From Streptomyces sp. V4I2 (lineage in GTDB: Bacteria > Actinomycetota > Actinomycetes > Streptomycetales > Streptomycetaceae): 64,000 bases of DNA. A model generated the notes under the pieces. The model was not told where the DNA came from. It worked only from the letters and a program-made list of their open reading frames with translations, and searched no databases. Each line of letters begins with the position of its first letter. The stretch's first letter is position 1. The stretch is from assembly GCF_030817655.1 (NCBI RefSeq), contig NZ_JAUSZM010000003.1:6076001-6140000 (forward strand), given 5' to 3'. The position numbers were made by a program, and so were the translations under genes. Positions 7,165 to 14,652 of the stretch are shown piece by piece.

Positions 7165-8429
7165 GCCGTCGTGTGGTCATCACCGGGATCGGAGTCAGGG
7201 CCGCCGACAGCGGCAGCAGAGCGGAGTTCTGGAGCCTGCTGACATCGGGGCGCTCGGCCACCCGAAGGATCTCCTTCTTCGATCCGTCCCCCTACCGCTC
7301 GCAGATGGCCGGTGAAGCCGATTTCGACCCGCTCGCCGAGGGGTTGACGCCTGCTGAGATCCAACGCATGGACCGGGCCGCCCAGTTCGCGGTCGTCTGC
7401 GCCCGGGAGGCCGTCGCCGACAGTGGCATGGACTTCTCCGCCCTCGACCTCACCCGCGTCGGGGTGAGCCTGGGCAGCGCCGTCGCCGCAGCCACCAGCC
7501 TCGAGCAGCAGTACCTTGCCGTATCGGCGGGGGGTCGCGACTGGCTGGTCGATCACACCCGAGTGTCCCCGAACATGGCGGACTACCTCATCCCCAGCGT
7601 CATGCCCGCGGAAGTGGCCTGGACGGTGGCGGCCCAGGGCCCGGTGACCATGATCTCGAACGGCTGCACCTCGGGCCTCGACTCGGTCGGTCACGCCTGT
7701 CGGCTGCTGCGGGAAGGCAGCGCCGACGTGATGCTGGCCGGGGCCTCGGACACCCCGATCACCCCGATCGTGGTCGCCTGCTTCGACGCGATCCGGGCGA
7801 CCAGCCCGCGCAACGACGATCCTGAGCACGCCTCCAGGCCCTTCGACGCCTCGCGCAACGGCTTCGTCCTGGCCGAGGGCGCCGCGATGTTCGTCCTGGA
7901 GGAGTACGAGCACGCCCGGCGCAGGGACGCCCACATCTACGCGGAGATCTCCGGCTATGCGAGCCGCTGCAACGCCTACCACATGACCGGCCTGAAGGCC
8001 GACGGCCGGGAGATGGCCGAGGCGATCAGGGTGGCGCTGGCGGAGGCCAGGACGGATCCGTCCGCCGTGGACTACATCAACGCCCATGGCTCCGGCACCA
8101 AGCAGAACGACCGGCACGAGACGGCCGCGTACAAGCGCAGCCTCGGCGAGCACGCCTACTCCACTCCCGTCAGCTCCATCAAGTCGATGGTCGGTCACTC
8201 CCTGGGGGCGATCGGGTCCATCGAGATCGCGGCGTCCGCCCTGGCCATTGAGCACGACGTGGTGCCACCGACCGCCAACCTGCACCAGTCCGACCCGGAG
8301 TGCGATCTCGACTACGTGCCCCGGACCGCCCGCGAATGCCCGGTGAACACCGCACTCACGGTGGGCAGCGGCTTCGGCGGATTTCAGAGCGCCATGGTGC
8401 TCCGCAGCCCGGAAGGAGCTCGCGTATGA
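7161..8429 (+). CDS. Type II polyketide synthase ketosynthase alpha (KS-alpha)
   Basis: The 422-residue protein is the condensing subunit that, with KS-beta and ACP, builds the poly-beta-ketone chain from malonyl units. It opens with SRRVVITGIGV and carries the active-site Cys169 in SNGCTSGLDSVG, His309 in NAHGSGTKQNDRHE and His346 in GHSLGAIGSIE, so the full Cys-His-His triad is present. The GTG start at 7161 fits the family N-terminus; frame continues upstream but without family resemblance. Its stop overlaps the KS-beta start (ATGA), the standard coupling of the two subunits. I cannot assign the product class from this sequence alone. Confidence 0.95.
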   Translation: MSRRVVITGIGVRAADSGSRAEFWSLLTSGRSATRRISFFDPSPYRSQMAGEADFDPLAEGLTPAEIQRMDRAAQFAVVCAREAVADSGMDFSALDLTRVGVSLGSAVAAATSLEQQYLAVSAGGRDWLVDHTRVSPNMADYLIPSVMPAEVAWTVAAQGPVTMISNGCTSGLDSVGHACRLLREGSADVMLAGASDTPITPIVVACFDAIRATSPRNDDPEHASRPFDASRNGFVLAEGAAMFVLEEYEHARRRDAHIYAEISGYASRCNAYHMTGLKADGREMAEAIRVALAEARTDPSAVDYINAHGSGTKQNDRHETAAYKRSLGEHAYSTPVSSIKSMVGHSLGAIGSIEIAASALAIEHDVVPPTANLHQSDPECDLDYVPRTARECPVNTALTVGSGFGGFQSAMVLRSPEGARV

Positions 8430-9676
8430 CGGCCGGCATGGCCACCGGTGCCGGAGGCCGCACCGTGGTGACGGGAATCGGCCTGCTGACGCCCAATGGG
8501 TTCGGACTGGAGGAGTTCTGGCAGGCCACGCTCGAGAGGCGCAGCGGCATCGGTCCGCTGACCCGGTTCGACGCGACGCGCTATCCCGCCCGGCTGGCCG
8601 GTGAGATCGACGGATTCGACCCGGCTTCGCACCTGCCGGCCCGGCTGCTGCCGCAGACGGATGTGTCCACGCAGCTCGCGCTGGTGGCCTCGGACTGGGC
8701 ACTCCAGGACGCGAAGGTGGAGTCGGGCGGCTACGCCGACTACGACATGGGTGTCGTGACCGCCAACGCCTGCGGCGGATTCGCCTTCACCCACAGGGAG
8801 TTCCACAAGCTGTGGTCCCAGGGCCCGGACTCGGTCAGCGTCTACGAGTCGTTCGCCTGGTTCTACGCGGTGAACACGGGCCAGATCTCCATCCGTAACG
8901 GCCTGCGCGGGCCGAGCAGCGCGCTCGTCGCCGATCAGGCCGGAGGGCTGGACGCGGTCGGTCATGCCCGTCGGACCGTACGCGCCGGGACGCCCCTGGT
9001 GGTCACCGGGGGCGTGGACTCCGCACTCGACCCATGGGGCTGGGTGTCCCAGCTTGCCGATGGCCGGGTCAGTCACGCCGTCGACCCCGAACACGCCTAC
9101 CTCCCCTTCGACACCCACGCCTGCGGTCACGTCCCCGGCGAAGGAGGCGCGCTGTTGGTGCTCGAGGACGCCGACGCGGCGCGGCACCGCGGGGCCCATC
9201 AGGTGTACGGGGAGATCGCCGGGTACGGCTCGACGTTCGACCCGCCTCCGGGGTCCGGGCTGCCGTCCGGGCTCGCGAGAGCGGCGGAACTCGCCCTCGC
9301 GGACGCCGGGGTGGCAGCGGCCCAGGTGGATGTGGTGTTCGCCGACGGGGCCGGAGTCGGCGAGCTCGACCGGGCGGAGGCCGCGGCGATCAACGCGGTG
9401 TTCGGACCGCGGTCCGTGCCCGTCACGGTGCCGAAGGCACTGACCGGCCGGATGCACTCCGGAGCCGGTCCTGTCGACATCTGCGCGGCGCTGCTGTCGA
9501 TCCGGGACGGTGTGATCCCGCCGACCGGCAAGGTCACTCGAGTGCCGGCCGAATACCGCATTGACCTGGTGCGCGAGGAGCCACGGACGGCGAGGGTCTC
9601 CTGCGCGCTGGTACTGGCCCGCGGACGGTGGGGGTTCAATTCCGCCGTCGTGGTCCGCGAGGCCCTGCCTCGCTGA
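8426..9676 (+). CDS. Type II PKS chain length factor (KS-beta)
   Basis: The 416-residue protein is homologous to KS-alpha but the active-site cysteine is replaced by Gln171 in SALVADQAGGLDAVGH, the signature of the chain length factor. It pairs with KS-alpha as a heterodimer and sets chain length at the interface. The start overlaps the KS-alpha stop by ATGA. The terminal sequence FNSAVVVRE is typical. A short 50-bp gap separates it from the ACP gene, so alpha, beta and ACP form one operon. Confidence 0.95.
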   Translation: MTAGMATGAGGRTVVTGIGLLTPNGFGLEEFWQATLERRSGIGPLTRFDATRYPARLAGEIDGFDPASHLPARLLPQTDVSTQLALVASDWALQDAKVESGGYADYDMGVVTANACGGFAFTHREFHKLWSQGPDSVSVYESFAWFYAVNTGQISIRNGLRGPSSALVADQAGGLDAVGHARRTVRAGTPLVVTGGVDSALDPWGWVSQLADGRVSHAVDPEHAYLPFDTHACGHVPGEGGALLVLEDADAARHRGAHQVYGEIAGYGSTFDPPPGSGLPSGLARAAELALADAGVAAAQVDVVFADGAGVGELDRAEAAAINAVFGPRSVPVTVPKALTGRMHSGAGPVDICAALLSIRDGVIPPTGKVTRVPAEYRIDLVREEPRTARVSCALVLARGRWGFNSAVVVREALPR

Positions 9677-9726
9677 ATGTTTCCTGCCCGACGCATTGAT
9701 CATCAGAGAGACCGACGGAGTTGAAC

Positions 9727-9984
9727 ATGTCGACGATCACCATTGATGACCTGAACCGGCTGCTCACCGAGGAAGCAGGTGGGACGGACAACGGCGCACT
9801 CACCAGCGAGCTCGTGGACACCGAGTTCGTGGCACTCGGATACGACTCCCTGGCGCTGCTGGGGATCGCCACCCGCATAGGCAAGGAGTTCGGGGTGCAC
9901 ATATCGGACGAGGTGCTGTTCGATCTGGTCACCCCACGTGCTGTGCTCGATCTGGTGAACGGGGTGGCCCGGGAAACCCGCTGA
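9727..9984 (+). CDS. Type II PKS acyl carrier protein
   Basis: The 85-residue acidic protein carries the phosphopantetheine attachment motif LGYDSLALLG with Ser41. It tethers the growing polyketide to KS-alpha/beta. ATG 9727 is preferred over a TTG six bases earlier because GGAG lies at the right distance. No phosphopantetheinyl transferase gene is visible in the window, so activation probably relies on an enzyme encoded elsewhere. Confidence 0.93.
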   Translation: MSTITIDDLNRLLTEEAGGTDNGALTSELVDTEFVALGYDSLALLGIATRIGKEFGVHISDEVLFDLVTPRAVLDLVNGVARETR

Positions 9985-10003
9985 CGGCGGCAGGGCGGTG
10001 CTG

Positions 10004-10921
10004 ATGGATACGCAGACCGAGCAGGAGACCCTGACCGAGGTCGCCGAGGACGTGTACGCCTATGTACAGCGGCCGGGCGGCTGGTGCGTGAGCAACGCGG
10101 GTGCGATCGCGGGCCGCGACGGCGCGGTGATCGTGGACACCTTGGCCACCCAGGCCAGGGCGGAGCGGTTTCGCGCATGTGTCGACCAGTTGGGCGTCGG
10201 CGCCCGCAGAACCGTGGTGAACACCCACCACCACGGCGACCACAACTTCGGCAACCAGGCGTTCGGCACATCGGCCGAAGTGATCGCTCACGAGCGGGCG
10301 CCGGCGGAACTGATCGACACGGGGCTGGCGCTGACCCGACTGTGGCCGGACGTCGAGTGGGGGGATGTCCGGGTGGCGCGGCCCACGATCACGTTCGCCG
10401 ACGGCCTGGTGCTCGAAACCGGCGAGCAGCGTGTGGAGTTGCTGTACGTGGGACCGGCGCACACCACCAACGACATCGTGGTGTGGCTGCCTCGGAGCAA
10501 GGTGCTGTTCACCGGGGACGTGGTGCTCGCCGACGCCACCCCCTTCGCGTTGATGGGGTCGGTCTCGGGTTCCCTTGAAGCCGTCGAACGGCTGCGCCGG
10601 CTCGGTGCGCGGACCGTGGTCTGCGGCCACGGTCCGGTGAAGGGCCCCGAGGTGTTCGACGAGAACGAGGCGTATCTGCGGCGCATCCAGCAGGTCGCGG
10701 CCGCGGGCCTGGACGCCGGCTGGAGCCCGCTGCGGGCGGCGCGCGAGGCGGGTCCGGGTGATTTCGCGCATCTCCTGGATCCGGAGCGACTGGTCGGCAA
10801 TCTGCACCGTGCCTACGCCGAGCTGCGCGGTGGGGAACGCGGTGAGCCGCTGGACGTGCCGTCGGTCTTCGGCGAGATGGTGGAGTACAACGAGGGAGTA
10901 CTGCCGACCTGTCTGGCCTGA
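10004..10921 (+). CDS. Metallo-beta-lactamase-fold hydrolase, ActIV-like cyclase/thioesterase
   Basis: The 305-residue protein has the MBL zinc motif HHHGDH at residues 75-80, a later ELLYVGPAHTTND, GDVVLADATPF and CGHGPVKGPEV, which supply the remaining zinc ligands. The opening (VAEDVYAYVQRPGGWCVSNAG) is what I recall for ActIV, the actinorhodin enzyme that closes the second ring and hydrolyses the bicyclic intermediate off the ACP. The ATG at 10004 has AGGG eight bases upstream; a GTG at 9998 is possible. It is last in the KS-alpha/KS-beta/ACP operon and is followed by a strong terminator. The ActIV function is inference from family and context. Confidence 0.75.
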   Translation: MDTQTEQETLTEVAEDVYAYVQRPGGWCVSNAGAIAGRDGAVIVDTLATQARAERFRACVDQLGVGARRTVVNTHHHGDHNFGNQAFGTSAEVIAHERAPAELIDTGLALTRLWPDVEWGDVRVARPTITFADGLVLETGEQRVELLYVGPAHTTNDIVVWLPRSKVLFTGDVVLADATPFALMGSVSGSLEAVERLRRLGARTVVCGHGPVKGPEVFDENEAYLRRIQQVAAAGLDAGWSPLRAAREAGPGDFAHLLDPERLVGNLHRAYAELRGGERGEPLDVPSVFGEMVEYNEGVLPTCLA

Positions 10922-10949
10922 CCGGCAGCACCGCAGCACCGCAGCAACA

Positions 10950-10987
10950 GGGCGTCCCCACAGCCATCGCCGTGAGGACGCCCTTTT
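10950..10987 (+). terminator. Rho-independent terminator of the minimal PKS operon
   Basis: GGGCGTCC (10950-10957) pairs with GGACGCCC (10976-10983) and is followed by TTTT. It lies 28 bp after the MBL gene stop and between the convergent PKS operons, so it may end transcripts from both sides. Confidence 0.8.
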
Positions 10988-11009
10988 GTTGTCCGGTTTT
11001 GTTGTGCGG

Positions 11010-11213
11010 TCAGGCGCTCTGTCGCCAACTGGGCGGTGTCGCCGCGTACTTGGGCAGCCGTTCCAGACGCTGCCAGTTCGCGTACCGAACCGGGCCCACG
11101 CCCCGCGTGCGCACATCGGTCGGCACACCGGGGGACAGGCGGAGGGCCAGGACCAGGGCGAGCGCAGCCAGTTCCTCGGCAGTCGGGTCTCCTCGTGCGA
11201 TGCGTACGATCAT
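11010..11213 (-). CDS. Acyl-CoA carboxylase epsilon subunit (stand-alone)
   Basis: The 67-residue product begins MIVRIARGDPTAEELAALAL, the conserved N-terminal helix of actinobacterial acyl-CoA carboxylase epsilon subunits, which activate the alpha6-beta6 carboxylase that makes malonyl-CoA. The C-terminus is W-R rich as in the family. The start ATG overlaps the SDR stop (ATGA), so it is translated with the PKS operon. The large carboxylase subunits are not in the window, so it may recruit or boost a genome-encoded carboxylase to supply extender units. A longer frame starting upstream of 11213 would run inside the SDR gene and is less likely. Confidence 0.6.
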   Translation of the reverse strand: MIVRIARGDPTAEELAALALVLALRLSPGVPTDVRTRGVGPVRYANWQRLERLPKYAATPPSWRQSA

Positions 11214-11956
11214 GAGGTCGTGCCGCCGTCGACGGTGATGACCTGGCCGGTGATCCACCGGCCCGCGTCACTGACCAGGAACGAGATGACGTCTGCCACG
11301 TCCTGGGGCTGGCCCAGGCGTTTGAACGGCGAAGCCTCGGCCATGGCGGCCTGCCGCGCCACCGGCGCCTGACTGAACATTCCGGGGACGGTGGGCCCGA
11401 CCCGCAGCGCGTTGACGGTGATTCCGCGGGGCCCCAACTCCTGCGCGGCGACGGTGCTGAACAGCTCGAGCGCGGCCTTGCTCGCCGCGTAGGCACCCGA
11501 GCCGGCGATGGGGGAGCGCACGAGGGTCGAGGAGATGTTGACGACGCGCCCCCAGTCGGCCAGATGCCTGCTCGCCTCGCGCAGCACGTTCAGGGCGCCG
11601 CGCACGTTGACGTCGAAGATCCGGTCGTACAGCGTGTCGTCGAGATCGGCCAGAGGACGCGGCACCGTCGTCCCGGCGTTGTTGATGACGGCGTCCAGCC
11701 GCTTGTGGCGAGTCATCACCTGGGAGAAGGCCGCGGTCACCCGCTCAGGAACCTTGACGTCGAACTGCAGGACCTCCGCCGCACCCCCTTCCTTCTCGAT
11801 GGTGGCCGCCAGCTCCTCGGCGGGTTCGACTCCGGTGTACGCGCCCACGACGACGTAATAGCCGTCGGAGGCCAGCCGTTGGCAGACGGCGCTGCCGATG
11901 CCACCGGCGCCGCCGGTCACCAGGGCGACCGGCGTGGTCGGGCGGGTCAGGGACAT
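11210..11956 (-). CDS. Short-chain dehydrogenase/reductase, FabG-like
   Basis: The 248-residue Rossmann protein has the NAD(P) motif TGGAGGIG at residues 14-21, NNAG at 92-95 and the catalytic Tyr156/Lys160 in YAASK. The C-terminal GQVITVDGGTTS is typical of 3-oxoacyl-ACP reductase-like SDRs. It is the second ketoreductase-type gene of the locus, distinct from the ActIII-like one at 18409. It may reduce another carbonyl on the polyketide or on a starter unit. It lies 23 bp after the hydrolase gene in the minus-strand operon. Confidence 0.85.
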   Translation of the reverse strand: MSLTRPTTPVALVTGGAGGIGSAVCQRLASDGYYVVVGAYTGVEPAEELAATIEKEGGAAEVLQFDVKVPERVTAAFSQVMTRHKRLDAVINNAGTTVPRPLADLDDTLYDRIFDVNVRGALNVLREASRHLADWGRVVNISSTLVRSPIAGSGAYAASKAALELFSTVAAQELGPRGITVNALRVGPTVPGMFSQAPVARQAAMAEASPFKRLGQPQDVADVISFLVSDAGRWITGQVITVDGGTTS

Positions 11957-11979
11957 GGAAGCCTTCTCTCGTCAGGTGG

Positions 11980-13131
11980 TCATCGGAGCCGTTCGGCGAC
12001 CCAGTCCGCCGCTTCCAGGCTCCAGGCGTCGATCACGTTCAGGCAGACGTGCGCCTCGTCGGCGTACGTCCGCAACCGGTGCCGTGGCCCCCAGGCCCGG
12101 TCGAGGTCCGTGAGCCCGGCGAGCGGGAAGATGTCGTCGAGGGCGCCGTGGATGCTCAGAACCTCGGTTCGGACCGGGCGGCCCGGGTCGAGGGCGAGAG
12201 CGTCGAAGCGCGCCTGCATCTCTGGGGCGGCGCGGTCGCCGAAGGCGAATCGGAAGTCGTCCTTCAGACGGCGCGGCAAGCCTTCGTACGGGGCGATGTA
12301 CGGGCCTCCGGAGGCATTGACGACGCACCGGAAGCGAGCGCCGAGGAACCGAGCCACCCGCAGGGCGAAGTAGCCGCCGAAGCTGATCCCGAAGAAGGCA
12401 AGGCGGTCGGCCGCGATCCTGGGGTCCTGGCGCAGCCGCTCCACGAGCGCCTCGACGACGCGCTCCATCTCGATCAGGAGCGGAGTGCGCCCCAGCTGAA
12501 CGCCCTGCCCCGGGCCGTCGAAGAGCACGGCCGCGATGCCGCGGTCGAGATAGGTCTCCGCGACGGCCAGCACCTCGACCTCGGTCATCGAGTCCAGGCC
12601 GTTGGACAGCACCACGCAGGGCAACCGGCCGGGCCCGCGCCGATGGGCGGGCGGCAGGATCAGCCAGTACGGAACGGACGCATAACCGGCGTCCGGAACC
12701 GTCAACCAGCCTTCCTCCAGCTCGAGTTCCTCGCCCTCCAGACTGCGCAGAAACAATGTGCGGATCCGCCGGCGCAGGGAATGCTTGCGTTCGGCGTCGT
12801 CGAAGTACATGAACTCGGCCCAGTGGTAGCAGCCTGCGGCGACACGGGCGGCACGGGAACGGCCCGCCGCCGTCGACGACGACTCGGCCAGGTCCGCGTA
12901 GGTGTCGCCGTGGGCGGTCCAACGGATACGCCACTCCTCCCAGAACGCCGCTGAACCGAGATCGGGGTCGTCGTCGGGGAAGCCGTCCAGGGCCCGGGCG
13001 ATGTCACCCCACCCGACGCGTGGGGCGTAGCGGGAATGCAGGAACATCAGACGCGGCAGGAAATAGCCGCAGGCGCGGAACAACGACTCGGGCAGGCGGG
13101 CCGGCCGAACGGCCGGCGGCACACTAACCAT
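11980..13131 (-). CDS. Alpha/beta hydrolase, FrsA/Ayg1-like
   Basis: The 383-residue protein has an all-helical N-terminal cap region and then an alpha/beta-hydrolase core with the nucleophile elbow GISFGGYFALRVA, an acid at HGALDDIFPL and a His at ADEAHVC. The arrangement (large N-terminal extension and GxSxGG) fits the FrsA/DUF1100 group, which includes the fungal Ayg1 enzyme that shortens a polyketide by C-C bond hydrolysis. It could release, deacylate or shorten the polyketide, by analogy only. Its start overlaps the stop of the aromatase/cyclase gene by eight bases. Confidence 0.7.
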   Translation of the reverse strand: MVSVPPAVRPARLPESLFRACGYFLPRLMFLHSRYAPRVGWGDIARALDGFPDDDPDLGSAAFWEEWRIRWTAHGDTYADLAESSSTAAGRSRAARVAAGCYHWAEFMYFDDAERKHSLRRRIRTLFLRSLEGEELELEEGWLTVPDAGYASVPYWLILPPAHRRGPGRLPCVVLSNGLDSMTEVEVLAVAETYLDRGIAAVLFDGPGQGVQLGRTPLLIEMERVVEALVERLRQDPRIAADRLAFFGISFGGYFALRVARFLGARFRCVVNASGGPYIAPYEGLPRRLKDDFRFAFGDRAAPEMQARFDALALDPGRPVRTEVLSIHGALDDIFPLAGLTDLDRAWGPRHRLRTYADEAHVCLNVIDAWSLEAADWVAERLR

Positions 13132-14581
13132 GCCGTGCCCGGGTTCCAGGGGTGCCGTCGAGCAGCCGGGCGCAGGACTCGACCGTCAGCCGGCTGTTGG
13201 CGTCGAGCAGGTCGCGCACCCGCTGCTTCTGAGCCCGCAGGTCGTCCGTCCCGAACGCTTTCGCGCAGGCGGCCCGGTCCAGGACGACCGTGTGCCGCGA
13301 GACGACCTCGCTGCCGCCGGCCGCCGCCCGCACCTGCCAGTCCCCTTCGTGCCGACGCAGCAGCTCGGGCGGTTCCGGCTGGAAGTAGGTGATCGACAGC
13401 CGTTCCTCGTCGCAGTGCCGCACGCTGCGGAAGGTCTCCGCGCCGGCGGGTGTCCGGATGTCCAGCGTGAACTCCTGGTGGCGTCCGTCGTCGTAGCGCA
13501 GGTCGAGCCCTTCACAGTGCGGCAGGAACTTCGGCCAGCCGGAGACATCCGCGAGCAGCGCGTGGACCGCGTCCGGGGGATGCGGCACCGAGATGCGGGT
13601 GGTGACGGTGGTGAGCGCGTCTGTGCCCTGCTCGGCGTAGGCGCGCAGGGCGACCATCTCGGCCGCCGCGTTGGTCTCGACGAAGTCGCGTACGGCGGCG
13701 GCTCGCGCCGTGGTCTCCGCCTCGGACCGGATGCCGCCGACGTCCCCGAGCAGCGTCCAGTGACGGTCCACGGTGAGCAGGCAGTGATCGGAGCCGAGGG
13801 GGACGACACGCCACTGCCCGTGCATCGAGGAGACCAACGGCATGGGCACCGGCAGGTGGTAGTCGACCCTGCGGATCGCGTCGTAGGAGCGACGGCGCGT
13901 GTCCCAGCTGACCGTCCCGTCGCCCTGCACCGCTTCGATGCGGACCAGTTCGCCGGTGTCGTCCGTGTCGACGGTCGTCACGGCCACACAGGCGTCGAAG
14001 ATGCGCGGCCAGATGCCGGGGTCGCGGATCAAGGGGTACACGGTGTCCGCAGGGGCCGCGATGACCACCGAGTGCCGGGCATGGCCGTCGCGCTGCGAGG
14101 CGGGGGCGGCCGGGCGCTCGGCGGTGGCCTTGATATTGCGGAGTTCCACGGTCGAGTTGGTGTCGATGGCGGTCTCGATGAAGCGCTCCGCCTCGGCGCG
14201 GGTGGTCACCGAGTCGACCTGGCCAGTGACGTCCTCGCACAGGTCGTAGGCGTGTTCCAGCAGGAGCAGGCTCTGCTCGTGGTTCACCGGTACGACCCGC
14301 CACTCGGTGGTCATGGCGGCGACCAGCTTCATGGGGCGGACCACCTCGGCCCGCACGCCGTACACGTCGGGAAGAAGGTCGCGCCGTGACTGCCAGGTCA
14401 TCGATTCACCACCGACGCGGGCGCGGATCTCTATGTGCTCGAAATCCGGCTCCGCGGCCAGCACGGTGACCGCTTCACAGGGGTCGAACACCTGCGGCCA
14501 GTCGGCCGAGCGACTGATCAACTCGTAGACGCGGTCGGGCGGGGCCGTGCAGAGGACGGAGTGGGACGCGTGATAGCGCAT
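13124..14581 (-). CDS. Three-domain SRPBCC polyketide aromatase/cyclase
   Basis: The 485-residue product contains three tandem SRPBCC domains, at about residues 1-155, 166-315 and 322-470. Domains 1 and 2 match the di-domain aromatase/cyclases of reducing type II PKS (ActVII-like): each has a H(S)V opening, a WP.(I/V)FD..(E/V)AV segment, a W..RR motif and an MxxxWRVVP.. strand. Domain 3 also starts with a WPKFLPHCEGLDLRY segment and a W/R pattern but is more diverged. Standard members end after two domains (about 310 residues). The ATG at 14581 follows a GGGGATC-type weak site. It probably aromatises the first ring of the ketoreduced chain; the extra domain could do a further cyclisation. Confidence 0.8.
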   Translation of the reverse strand: MRYHASHSVLCTAPPDRVYELISRSADWPQVFDPCEAVTVLAAEPDFEHIEIRARVGGESMTWQSRRDLLPDVYGVRAEVVRPMKLVAAMTTEWRVVPVNHEQSLLLLEHAYDLCEDVTGQVDSVTTRAEAERFIETAIDTNSTVELRNIKATAERPAAPASQRDGHARHSVVIAAPADTVYPLIRDPGIWPRIFDACVAVTTVDTDDTGELVRIEAVQGDGTVSWDTRRRSYDAIRRVDYHLPVPMPLVSSMHGQWRVVPLGSDHCLLTVDRHWTLLGDVGGIRSEAETTARAAAVRDFVETNAAAEMVALRAYAEQGTDALTTVTTRISVPHPPDAVHALLADVSGWPKFLPHCEGLDLRYDDGRHQEFTLDIRTPAGAETFRSVRHCDEERLSITYFQPEPPELLRRHEGDWQVRAAAGGSEVVSRHTVVLDRAACAKAFGTDDLRAQKQRVRDLLDANSRLTVESCARLLDGTPGTRARHG

Positions 14582-14652
14582 GGGACAGCTCCAGGGGATC
14601 TCGCCGCGGGGCGGCGGGCGATGAGGAGGGGCACGGTGCGGTCCGTGCCCCG

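Noticed and set aside
6906..8702. A 598-codon frame antisense to the KS-alpha gene
   Set aside because: It is the complement shadow of a highly biased coding frame with no domains.
8456..9676. KS-beta as a second active ketosynthase
   Set aside because: The active-site position is Gln171, not Cys, so it is a chain length factor.
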